From contig CALELC010000658.1 of NCBI GenBank assembly GCA_937904535.1, positions 1-13,255 of the forward strand: a stretch of DNA of 13,255 nt, read 5' to 3'. A model generated the notes under the pieces. That model was not told where the DNA came from and did not search any database. It saw nothing but the letters and a program-made list of their open reading frames with translations. Made by a program: the position numbers and the translations under genes. Shown here piece by piece: positions 1-7,251 of this stretch. Every line of letters begins with the position of its first letter. The first letter of the stretch is position 1. This DNA is from an uncultured Planctomycetaceae bacterium (lineage in GTDB: Bacteria; Planctomycetota; Planctomycetia; Pirellulales; Pirellulaceae).

Positions 1-2640
1 CCAGCAAATGACGCGGCGGTCGGCGACGCAGGTCCTGAGTTTGCCTGCGTGCTCGTCAGTGGTGACCGCCTCTATGGCGATCTGACCAGGCTGACGCCAG
101 ACGAACTCGTCCTGCAAACCAGCAGCGGTCAGCACCTACAGATCAAGCGTTCCCAAGTGGCACGGCTGGTTCGGGTAACGGCCAAACGTCGCAATGGTCA
201 GCGGACGAGCAAAGATGATCCCGGACGGGTGATGCCGTGGCAGTTCGACCTAACCGGGAAGCCATGGGAAGCGGCCATCGAGTCGTTGGAGCCTGTTGAC
301 GTCGGCTTGCAGAACGGCAGCCGGCAGTTCATCGATTTGGATCTCGACTCACAGTGTCTGCTCGACGTTGACATCGTTTGGGAAGGGACACCGCAGTTCG
401 AACTGGCGTTCGGAATCGAACCCACTCACGAATCGTTGCAAGGGGCCATTCGACTCGCCGTATGGAGCGGTGAACTGGTGTTGGTGCGCGAACTCGGTTC
501 CCAACTCCATCTCACCGTGGTGCTTCCCGCCAGCGAGCTCTCCCAGGTCGATCTCTTGCAACTGAACCTGTATCTCGACCTGGCTGCAGGCCGAGTGGTC
601 GTTTGTCGACCCAGTGGTGAACTGTTGACCGAGTTCTCGGCCCCGGCGGACAACGAATCGACCGGAGCGGGCGTCTGGTCCTTTGTCGGTAAGTCAACGC
701 AAATCCTCAACCTTGCAGCCACCTCACTCATGTGGGGCGATTTGCCGGGAACGGACTACGGCGGTGATTCGACTCCCGTGGTGTTACGTTCTGGTGAATC
801 AGTCGCCGGAGAGATTGAGCGACTCGACGGGCAAACTCGGCAGGTGGTCCTCAAGCAATCGAGCGAGGAACGTTCGGTCGCACTCAGGGACATCCAACAG
901 CTGATTTTAAGTCCCACCGCGGAGCCGAGTCCGGTAGCGACGCCCGCGGACTTACCTGCAACGCCGCTATACCAGATCGCTACAGCTGACGGTTGGTACA
1001 TCCAGGGGCACTGGCTGCGGGTCGATGCGGATCAATTGTGGGTCCAGATAAGCGGGATCGATGATCCGGTGGCGATCCCACTGAGTCAGCTAGAGGTACT
1101 CAGCAATTCGCAGCGAGCACGCGCGGGCACATCGCTTAAACCCGGCGTTACTGGACAACTCGTTGCGGAAGGGATTTCACTACGCGGCAAAGTCGTCAGC
1201 AGTGATTCGGATGCGCTCGCACCGCAGTTGCGTTGGCATCCTGAGGGGAGTCTCAACTCGGCGCCCCTGCGGCTGCCCGTCGATGGGGAAATCGTTTACC
1301 GCAGCAACTTCTCGTCCGCCAGTCCACTCGCTACGCGACAACTGGAGCGTGCCCGGCAACCCGAGCTCGGGAATATTTTGCTTGAGTTGCTCCGCCGGCC
1401 AGGTCGTCGCATCCCCGACAAGATCCCGCAAGAGGAACTGTTGCAGCGCACCGCTTCCTCAGAATCGTCTGCAGCCACCTTATTCCTGCGGACCGGCGAC
1501 ACGATTACCGGTGAGATTCAGGCGATCGATGAACAAGGCATTCGGTTTTCATCTCCGGCGGTGGAACAAGGGTTTGCTCGGCACGATCAAGTCAAATCGG
1601 TAATTTTGGCTGCGCTGATTCAGCCGAAACAAATCTCGGAGGCGACTCGTGAGCGTTTGCTGATGGTGCCGCGAGCACGGCGCGACGATCCCCCCACACA
1701 TTTGATTTGCTCACGAACCGGCGACTTTCTTCGCGGGCGGTTGCTTGGGTTGGATGAGGAGAGCTTGCGGTTGGAAACGCGGCTGGAAACCCGCGTGATC
1801 CCACGTGACCGAGTCGCCCAAATTTTTTGGCTTCATCCGCAAGGAGGAGATGACCAGCCGCAGGAAACTTCGCAGCCAAGCGCTGCCGCTGAGGAGCGTC
1901 CGTCCCAGCGCGTGCAGGCTTTGCGGCAGGACGGCACACGCATGACCTTCGACTACCTTGCCTGCCGCGACTCGATGCTGGTAGGCCACAGCGATTTGCT
2001 CGGCGAGTGTCAGGTTGAAACGCTGCAACTGAATCGCTTGCTTCTGGGGAACGCGATCGAACGCTCCGCAGACGATTCTCCGCTGGCGCTGTGGCGATTG
2101 CACGATGCTCCGATTCCCAAAGCGTTCTTGCCGGGAGCTCAGGGTTCAGACGGCACCAGCGGCACCGAATCGGCACTCGTCGGCAAACCTGCCCCGCAGT
2201 TTGAACTAGAGCTGCTCGGCGGAGAAAAGTTTCGCCTCGCCGACGCCCATGGCCGTGTCGTCGTGCTTGACTTTTGGGCCTCCTGGTGCGGCCCGTGTAT
2301 TCAGGCGATGCCGCAGATTGAGGAAGTCGTCGGTGAGTTTCCGCGCGACCAGGTGCAACTGATCGCAGTGAACTTGCAAGAGCCCGAAGCGACGATCAAG
2401 GCGGCATTGGAGCGAATGGGGCTGGAGGAAGTGGCGGTGGCACTGGATCGGAGCGGCAGCGTGGCCGAACAGTATGGCGTCGCCGCGATTCCGCAAACCG
2501 TCATCGTTGGCCCCAGCGGCGATGTCGCTCGCCTGTACGTGGGCATCAACTCCTCGTCGGCTAGCGACATGCACGCCGCGATCACCGAACTGCTGCAACA
2601 GGACTCTGACGAATCAGCACCGGCACCGGAAACACCGTAG
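1..2640 (+). CDS. Large repeat-containing TlpA/thioredoxin-fold protein, 5' end outside the window
   Basis: The reading frame is open to base 1. The first in-frame alternative start, GTG at 49, falls inside the first beta repeat, so the gene begins upstream. Residues below are numbered from that GTG (863 aa to the TAG). Residues 708-850 form a thioredoxin/TlpA-like domain with the redox motif WCGPC at 746-750 and the cis-proline segment AAIPQT around 812-817. Ahead of it lie about seven short beta-rich repeats of the form 'hydrophobic-x-S/T-G-D/E-x-hydrophobic-x-G-x-hydrophobic', at about 1-43, 244-287, 308-351, 369-418, 477-520, 551-595 and 622-668. The segment at about 63-230 resembles a LamG/concanavalin-like beta sandwich (weak call). 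TlpA-family domains reduce or exchange disulfides outside the cytoplasm, so an exported location is likely, but no signal peptide is visible in this fragment. The role of the repeats is unknown. The DUF1559 gene follows after 47 bp on the same strand. Confidence 0.85.
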   Translation, partial: PANDAAVGDAGPEFACVLVSGDRLYGDLTRLTPDELVLQTSSGQHLQIKRSQVARLVRVTAKRRNGQRTSKDDPGRVMPWQFDLTGKPWEAAIESLEPVDVGLQNGSRQFIDLDLDSQCLLDVDIVWEGTPQFELAFGIEPTHESLQGAIRLAVWSGELVLVRELGSQLHLTVVLPASELSQVDLLQLNLYLDLAAGRVVVCRPSGELLTEFSAPADNESTGAGVWSFVGKSTQILNLAATSLMWGDLPGTDYGGDSTPVVLRSGESVAGEIERLDGQTRQVVLKQSSEERSVALRDIQQLILSPTAEPSPVATPADLPATPLYQIATADGWYIQGHWLRVDADQLWVQISGIDDPVAIPLSQLEVLSNSQRARAGTSLKPGVTGQLVAEGISLRGKVVSSDSDALAPQLRWHPEGSLNSAPLRLPVDGEIVYRSNFSSASPLATRQLERARQPELGNILLELLRRPGRRIPDKIPQEELLQRTASSESSAATLFLRTGDTITGEIQAIDEQGIRFSSPAVEQGFARHDQVKSVILAALIQPKQISEATRERLLMVPRARRDDPPTHLICSRTGDFLRGRLLGLDEESLRLETRLETRVIPRDRVAQIFWLHPQGGDDQPQETSQPSAAAEERPSQRVQALRQDGTRMTFDYLACRDSMLVGHSDLLGECQVETLQLNRLLLGNAIERSADDSPLALWRLHDAPIPKAFLPGAQGSDGTSGTESALVGKPAPQFELELLGGEKFRLADAHGRVVVLDFWASWCGPCIQAMPQIEEVVGEFPRDQVQLIAVNLQEPEATIKAALERMGLEEVAVALDRSGSVAEQYGVAAIPQTVIVGPSGDVARLYVGINSSSASDMHAAITELLQQDSDESAPAPETP

Positions 2641-2687
2641 CCTGCTGAGTGAACTTTTCTTGACCGCGGCTGGCCCGCACTCTTTCG

Positions 2688-4358
2688 ATGAGACAACTGA
2701 TGAGAACTGATCGCCGGCTTTTCGGGCCGTTCGTCGCTGGAGCATTTCTTGCTTTCGCTCCTTTGCTGCCTAATACGTTGCACCTACGAGCGCAAGAACC
2801 GCAGCCAATTGAGCCGCCCGCGGTCAGCGGAAAGTACGTGCCGCCACAGGCAATCGCAGTCATCAACCTGCACCCCCGAGCATTTTTCTCTCAGCGAGCG
2901 CTGCGCCTGCTGCCGCTGGAGTTAATCCGTGTGACCGGGAAAGAGCAGTTCGGCCTCGATCCCCTCCAGATCGAGCAGTTCAAGGTGGTAATTGAAAGTG
3001 TCGGACCAATGGGACCTGTGTTCGGTGCCGTGGTGCAGATGGCCGAACCAGCGGTGATTGAAACGCTGGAAAGTGAGTTTGTAGACGATGAGCCGCTGAC
3101 TACGGTGGACGGCAAAGTCATCTATCCCGTGGATGGCCCGCCAGGTGTGATGTTCCATCAGATCAATCCGCAGACGGCCCTGATCGCGATGCAGGAGCCA
3201 CTGACACATATGCTCGAGGCGAGTGGTGATGAGCCGCCCGTTGCCCCGCTGCTTGAGCAGGTCGAAGGCAGTGATCACATCGTTGCGATTCTGGCCATGG
3301 AACCGATTCGTGATCTGCTCGTGGCGGCACTGGACCAGCAATTACAGGTCGCTGCTGAGGTACTGCCGCCCTCGGTCTTGAGTTTGCGTGAGGTGCCGGC
3401 GATGACCGACCACGTGCTGCTGCGTGTCAGTGCTGGCGATCGTTTCGCTGCACAGTTGACGTTCGTCGCGGTGGACGATGCAACAGCGGAGCAACTCGAA
3501 AATCGACTCACGCAGGCGATGACGGACCTGCGCGAAGCCATTGTCCAACGAATAGGTGACGACTTTGGCGATGACAAAACTGCTGAGGCAATGCGGGCGT
3601 TTACCGTACGGGCTAGCCAGGAGATCCTGGCTGCGCTCAAGCCGTCGCGCGATGGCAAGTACGTCAAGATTTCTTTAGACGAGAAACTTCCTCAGATGAC
3701 CCTGTTTAGCATGGTCAGTGGTTGGAGTTTTCCTCTGGTGCAATTCGCTGCTCCTGAGGGCCGGGAGGCTCGGAATCGAAACAATCTCAAGCAGATCGGA
3801 CTGGCGCTGCACAATTACCACGACGCCTACACCCATTTCCCTGAACCCGGGAACCTCGATGCCGACGGTAAACCGCTGCTCAGTTGGCGCGTGGCACTCT
3901 TGCCATTCCTCGATGAAGGGCCGCTCTACAATGAGTTTCGGTTAGATGAACCGTGGGACAGTGAGCATAACTTAGCGTTGCTCGAAAAAATGCCACCGGT
4001 GTTCAAGCATCCGCGCAGCGATGCACCGGCGGGCCATACCGTCTATCAGACACTCACCGGCGACGGGATCGGTCTGGCTGCTGACGGAGGACTTAGCTTT
4101 CGAAACATCACAGACGGGACTAGCAACACCATTGCCGTCGTCGAAGTCGAAGATGAATTCGCGGTGCCCTGGACCAAACCAGAGGATGTGGCGATCGACC
4201 CCGCTGACCCCTGGCCACCACTGGGCGGGCACAATACCGAAGGGGTCACCGCCTTGTTCTTCGACGGCTCGGTACGGTTGATTCCCTATTGGCTCGAGCC
4301 CGAGAAACTGTGGCACCTGCTGACTCGCGCTGGCGGCGAAGTGGTGGAGAACTTCTAG
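2688..4358 (+). CDS. Secreted protein with C-terminal DUF1559 domain
   Basis: 556 aa from ATG 2688; an in-frame ATG at 2700 is an equally possible start, and neither has a clear Shine-Dalgarno. The N-terminus is a signal peptide: a basic stretch (MRQLMRTDRR), a hydrophobic core at about 11-28, and likely cleavage near Ala35. Residues 45-350 are a region I cannot assign. From about 357 the sequence is typical DUF1559: REARNRNNLKQIGLALHNYH (359-378), then FPEPG, the NITDGTSNT segment near 473-481, and GGHNTEGV...FFDGSVRLI at 513-532. DUF1559 is greatly expanded in Planctomycetes and usually follows a type IV pilin-like N-terminal helix. Here that helix is absent and a soluble domain of about 300 residues takes its place. 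Function is unknown. It lies 47 bp after the thioredoxin-fold gene and is probably co-transcribed with it. It converges on the SGNH hydrolase gene. Confidence 0.88.
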   Translation: MRQLMRTDRRLFGPFVAGAFLAFAPLLPNTLHLRAQEPQPIEPPAVSGKYVPPQAIAVINLHPRAFFSQRALRLLPLELIRVTGKEQFGLDPLQIEQFKVVIESVGPMGPVFGAVVQMAEPAVIETLESEFVDDEPLTTVDGKVIYPVDGPPGVMFHQINPQTALIAMQEPLTHMLEASGDEPPVAPLLEQVEGSDHIVAILAMEPIRDLLVAALDQQLQVAAEVLPPSVLSLREVPAMTDHVLLRVSAGDRFAAQLTFVAVDDATAEQLENRLTQAMTDLREAIVQRIGDDFGDDKTAEAMRAFTVRASQEILAALKPSRDGKYVKISLDEKLPQMTLFSMVSGWSFPLVQFAAPEGREARNRNNLKQIGLALHNYHDAYTHFPEPGNLDADGKPLLSWRVALLPFLDEGPLYNEFRLDEPWDSEHNLALLEKMPPVFKHPRSDAPAGHTVYQTLTGDGIGLAADGGLSFRNITDGTSNTIAVVEVEDEFAVPWTKPEDVAIDPADPWPPLGGHNTEGVTALFFDGSVRLIPYWLEPEKLWHLLTRAGGEVVENF

Positions 4359-4425
4359 CGACGGCTGTCTTTCTGAACGAGTCCTGCGATGGGCTTTGGG
4401 TGGCACGCTCAGAGCCCTAGCAAAA

Positions 4426-4450
4426 GGCATGATTGTCTGAAACTCATGCC
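4426..4450 (-). terminator. Second terminator-like hairpin on the minus strand
   Basis: GGCATGA (4426-4432) and TCATGCC (4444-4450) form a perfect 7-bp stem with an 11-nt loop. Read on the minus strand the stem is followed by TTTT (the complement of AAAA at 4422-4425). It lies about 190 bp beyond the SGNH hydrolase stop, so it may be a backup terminator, or it may protect the DUF1559 gene from antisense transcription. The stem is only moderately stable. Confidence 0.4.
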
Positions 4451-4546
4451 GAGTTGCTGAACCAGTCCAGGGCTCCCCTGCCATGAACGTCGACACGCCC
4501 TGCGTCTCTCAGGCGCGTGCCACCTAGAGATCCAGCGTCCGCGCGC

Positions 4547-4602
4547 TAAAAACCCAGGGTGACATCCACACTCGCTTCGGGCTTAGCGGGTTCACCCTGG
4601 GT
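4547..4602 (-). terminator. Intrinsic terminator of the SGNH hydrolase gene
   Basis: ACCCAGGGTGA (4552-4562) and TCACCCTGGGT (4592-4602) are perfect 11-bp inverted repeats around a 29-nt loop. The loop contains a further small pairing (CGCT/AGCG). On the minus strand the descending arm runs directly into TTTTT and then AGC. The hairpin lies 39 bp past the hydrolase stop codon, as expected for a Rho-independent terminator. Confidence 0.65.
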
Positions 4603-4641
4603 GACTCGTTCCCGCTGCAATGCAGCTCGAACCTTAGTCGT

Positions 4642-5373
4642 TTACCGGCCCAGCAGTTCCTTGACCTTGGGCTCGATCGACTCGGCCCAAATGCGGTAGC
4701 CCTTTTCGCTCAGGTGCAGTCGGTCGGGCATGATTTCCTGGCTGAGTGAGCCATCTTCGCCCAGAAATTGCTTGCCGATGTCAAGGAAATGAACCTGCTC
4801 GCCGTCAGCCAGTTTGGCGATGATTTCATTCGTCTTTTGGTTCACTTGGCGCAGCCGGTCGTCGGCGGTGGCTCCGCGCGGGAACACCGCCAACAGCAAG
4901 ATCTCCGTTTCCGGGGTCTTGGACTTCAGCAACTCAACGATCCGCTCGATGCCGTCGGCGATCTCTTCGGGCTTGTTGCTGTTGGCATTGTTGGTGCCGA
5001 TCATCACGACCGCCAACTTCGGCTGAATCCCTTTGAGGTTGCCGTTTTCCAACCGCCACAGCACGTGCTGCGTGCGGTCGCCGCCGATGCCGAGGTTGAC
5101 TGCGTTGCGCTCGCCGTAGAACTCTTTCCAAACTTCCTTGCCGGCGCCTTCCCAACCTTGGGTGATTGAGTCGCCGATGAACACGAGGTCGACGTTGCCC
5201 TGCGCGACACGGGCGTTCATCGCTTCGTGGCGATTCATCCAACCGCCCTCACGCGGCACCGGACGAACCGCGTCGTGTTCAGTTTTCGTTGCGGCTTCTT
5301 GGCTCCAAGCGGCCGGAGCCCATGTCGCCAACGCAACAACGGACAAGGCGACCCAACGTACAGCAAAACTCAT
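4642..5373 (-). CDS. Secreted SGNH/GDSL-family hydrolase
   Basis: 243 aa from ATG at 5373. The frame stays open to 5454, but the 5373 start has GGAG about 8 nt upstream and opens directly into a signal peptide (hydrophobic core about 7-22, cleavage near AWSQ at 22-25). The four SGNH blocks are present: GDS with nucleophile Ser69 (FIGDSITQGW, 65-74), GIGGD at 95-99, GTNN at 126-129, and DRLH with Asp217 and His220 as the remaining triad residues. Together with LSEKGYRIWA this resembles the platelet-activating-factor acetylhydrolase-like branch of the GDSL esterases, which often deacetylate carbohydrates or lipids. The substrate cannot be read from the sequence. The protein probably acts in the periplasm or outside the cell. 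The gene is downstream of pilT on the same strand, with a 109-bp gap containing an inverted repeat, so it may have its own promoter. Confidence 0.9.
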   Translation of the reverse strand: MSFAVRWVALSVVALATWAPAAWSQEAATKTEHDAVRPVPREGGWMNRHEAMNARVAQGNVDLVFIGDSITQGWEGAGKEVWKEFYGERNAVNLGIGGDRTQHVLWRLENGNLKGIQPKLAVVMIGTNNANSNKPEEIADGIERIVELLKSKTPETEILLLAVFPRGATADDRLRQVNQKTNEIIAKLADGEQVHFLDIGKQFLGEDGSLSQEIMPDRLHLSEKGYRIWAESIEPKVKELLGR

Positions 5374-5400
5374 CGTGGATTCTCCAGGAGGGCAAAAGAT

Positions 5401-5448
5401 GTCACTTGACAGGCGGCGGTCTTCAACAGACTCACCATCCCAAGTGAC
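5401..5448. promoter_or_regulatory. 8-bp inverted repeat between pilT and the SGNH hydrolase gene
   Basis: GTCACTTG (5401-5408) and CAAGTGAC (5441-5448) are perfect inverted repeats 32 bp apart, with a small inner pair GTCT/AGAC in the loop. On the minus strand the structure lies just after the pilT stop and ends 27 bp upstream of the hydrolase ATG, followed by ATCTTTTG. It could be a weak pilT terminator, a leader hairpin or an operator. The sequence does not decide between these. Confidence 0.35.
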
Positions 5449-5482
5449 GGCCATCTTAACGCTGTCGCTGGTGCAATCCTAC

Positions 5483-6580
5483 TTAGGGCCGGAGAAAGCC
5501 GATGTCGCTCACGTAATGCTCCGCCGTCTCGCGGCTGATGCTGCCAGCTTGGTAGTGACGTTTGATTGATTCGTTGAGCGTGATCATGCCATCGGCGCGG
5601 CTGGTGAGAATCGTGTTGTCGATCGTCTCCATCCGGCCAGCCCGAATCGCAATCGCTATCGGCGAATTGTTGAACAACACCTCCAAGGCGAGCACTCGTT
5701 TGTCATCGGGCAGCAGATTCGGCAGCAAGTGCTGGCTGATCACCGCTCGCAAGTTATTGGCCAGTTGGGAGCGAATCTCCGGTTGGGCATCCTGGGGAAA
5801 TAGATCGGTGTAACGTGAGATCGCTCCTTTGGCATCGGAAGTGTGCAGAGTTGAAAACACCAGATGTCCGGTTTCGGCAGCACTCAAAGCGGTCTGCGCG
5901 GTTTCGCGATCACGGATCTCGCCGACCAGGATGACGTCTGGATCCTGACGCAGCGCGTACTTCAGGCCCTCGTTGAAACTGCCGACATCCCGCCCCACTT
6001 CGCGCTGTGTGACGATCGATCCGCTGGCTCGAGGGTAGCGGTATTCGATCGGTTCTTCGATCGTCACGATCCGATACCCTCCCCGCTCGCACAGCAGCTT
6101 GATGATCATCGCCAGCGTCGTGGTTTTCCCAGCACCGGTGACGCCACTGAACAGCACCAACCCGTTGCGAAAACTGACCAGTCGTTCCGCGATCGAATAC
6201 GGAAAACCTGCCCAGTGGAAGTCGGGGATCGTATCGGGGATCACGCGAAAGCAGGCGCCGATGTGTTCCGCAGCGACAAAGTAATTGGCCCGAAAGCGTT
6301 GGGGCTGACCGTCCAGGTCGAGCTCAATGGCGAAGTCGGCATTCCGCTCCGCAATAAAACGCTCCTGCAAGTGCTCCGGCAACAGCTCCATTAACCAACG
6401 GCGTACCTGTTCATGGTTGAGTGTCCGAGCGCACAGATCTTCCAATCTTCCGTGCATGCGTAGCACCGGCGGGTAGTCGCCGATCAAATGCAGGTCCGAC
6501 GCCCCGCGACGAGCTGCTTCCAGCAGCCAAGCCTGAGTCGGATTTGTTTCCATGGGTGTCCCCGATACAGCAGCACTCAT
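5483..6580 (-). CDS. pilT: PilT-family type IV pilus retraction ATPase
   Basis: 365 aa from ATG 6580, which has a purine-rich AGAAGG upstream. ATG 6553 (356 aa, GGGGA 5 nt upstream) is also plausible and matches the usual PilT N-terminus slightly better; the in-frame TTG at 6604 is less likely. Numbered from 6580: RRGASDLHL near 24-32, Walker A GVTGAGKT at 146-153, Asp box TIEEPIEY at 173-180, Walker B ILVGEIRD at 217-224, and His box ETGHLVFSTLHT at 236-247. The PilT-type C-terminal segment IAIRAGR is at about 310-316, followed by GMITLNESI. The long N-terminal domain and zinc-binding cysteines of PilB/GspE are absent, and the length fits PilT. PilT hexamers hydrolyse ATP at the inner membrane to retract type IV pili. 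No pilin, PilB, PilC or PilQ gene is in the window, so a different secretion-type ATPase role remains possible. It is divergent from the M41-like gene. Confidence 0.92.
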   Translation of the reverse strand: MSAAVSGTPMETNPTQAWLLEAARRGASDLHLIGDYPPVLRMHGRLEDLCARTLNHEQVRRWLMELLPEHLQERFIAERNADFAIELDLDGQPQRFRANYFVAAEHIGACFRVIPDTIPDFHWAGFPYSIAERLVSFRNGLVLFSGVTGAGKTTTLAMIIKLLCERGGYRIVTIEEPIEYRYPRASGSIVTQREVGRDVGSFNEGLKYALRQDPDVILVGEIRDRETAQTALSAAETGHLVFSTLHTSDAKGAISRYTDLFPQDAQPEIRSQLANNLRAVISQHLLPNLLPDDKRVLALEVLFNNSPIAIAIRAGRMETIDNTILTSRADGMITLNESIKRHYQAGSISRETAEHYVSDIGFLRP

Positions 6581-6669
6581 CAGCTCAGGCCCTTCTGGCG
6601 TCAACGGCGGGTCGTGGGTGGGAACCGTCGGTGTACAATTCTGCGGGCTCCAACCTCCGCAGAATACCG
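6581..6669. promoter_or_regulatory. Divergent promoter region between pilT and the M41-like gene
   Basis: This short spacer must carry both promoters unless they lie inside the genes. TACAAT at 6634-6639 matches the bacterial -10 hexamer at five of six positions for the plus-strand gene, but no good -35 is spaced for it. TTCTGCGG (6639-6646) and CCGCAGAA (6657-6664) form a perfect 8-bp inverted repeat with a 10-nt loop, ending 5 nt before the M41-like ATG. It could be an operator or a translation-masking hairpin. No clear Shine-Dalgarno precedes that ATG. Confidence 0.4.
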
Positions 6670-7251
6670 ATGGACAATCTTCCTCACCCCATCCATACAG
6701 AACTGAACACCGAACCCACTACATCGGTACCGCCAACTTCGCAGCTGCTATTAGCTGACCGGTTGACGGCATACCATGAAGCCGGGCATGCCGTGATCGC
6801 GCTGACGCAGGGCCGCGACGTGCATCGGGTAAGCATTTTGCCCAACAAGACTCGGCTGGGACAGTGCGACCTGAAGAAGGGGGCAACGCGCGCCGTCAAG
6901 GATTGGTTGGAAACCGAGGTGCTGATTCTGCTCGCTGGTGCTGCCGCTGAAAGCCGGATTTCAGGGAAGTACTGTTGGCAGGGAGCCGCGCGTGACCTGC
7001 GGCAAGTGCGAGCGCTGACGCTCTCACGGGCCGGCAATGAACACCAAGCCGAACGGCTGGAACGACGCTATTTGGAGAAGGTCGAGTTCATGCTCAGTGC
7101 GCCAGCTAATTGGTTGGCGGTGGAATTGCTCGCTGCTGATTTGATCGAGCGACGAACGGTTAGCGGGCGAGCGGCGCGATACCACTTCGAGCAAGCGGCA
7201 GCGCGGGTGGCCAAACAAAGCGCCGCGGAGCGTTCCGGCGGTCGGAGATGA
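6670..7251 (+). CDS. Stand-alone FtsH-type M41 metalloprotease domain protein
   Basis: 193 aa from ATG 6670. The frame stays open back to 6421, but that extension would run into the divergent pilT gene. The zinc-protease motif is AYHEAGHAV, with H36, E37 and H40. The following VHRVSILPNKTRLG matches FtsH 'VHKVTIIPRG..LG'. LLAGAAAES (88-95) matches the FtsH 'LGGRAAEE' helix. GAARDLRQV (105-113) supplies Asp109 at the position of the third zinc ligand of M41 peptidases (FtsH 'GASNDIERA'). FtsH is normally a membrane-anchored AAA ATPase fused to this protease. Here there is no transmembrane segment, Walker motif or second-region-of-homology motif, only the protease part. It is probably a soluble zinc protease or an adaptor-dependent relative; its substrate is unknown. 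The last codons (SAAERSGGRR) overlap DNA resembling the GCGGAGCG core of the downstream array. Confidence 0.8.
   Translation: MDNLPHPIHTELNTEPTTSVPPTSQLLLADRLTAYHEAGHAVIALTQGRDVHRVSILPNKTRLGQCDLKKGATRAVKDWLETEVLILLAGAAAESRISGKYCWQGAARDLRQVRALTLSRAGNEHQAERLERRYLEKVEFMLSAPANWLAVELLAADLIERRTVSGRAARYHFEQAAARVAKQSAAERSGGRR

Larger units (their letters stand above)
4359..4641. other. Convergent intergenic region
   Basis: About 280 bp between the ends of the DUF1559 gene (+) and the SGNH hydrolase gene (-). I see no credible gene. It holds two perfect inverted repeats, annotated separately, both followed by T runs on the minus strand. No comparable terminator was found for the plus-strand DUF1559 gene. 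Confidence 0.6.

Noticed and set aside
49..51. GTG 49 as the true start of the thioredoxin-fold protein
   Set aside because: The frame is open to base 1, and this codon lies in the middle of the first beta strand of the first repeat.
1592..2176. Long minus-strand frames inside the thioredoxin-fold gene and inside the SNF2 gene
   Set aside because: They overlap strongly supported genes completely and show no recognisable motifs; high GC content produces such shadow frames.
6421..6669. Longer N-terminus for the M41-like protein
   Set aside because: It would overlap the start of the divergent pilT gene by well over 100 bp and adds residues with no family resemblance.
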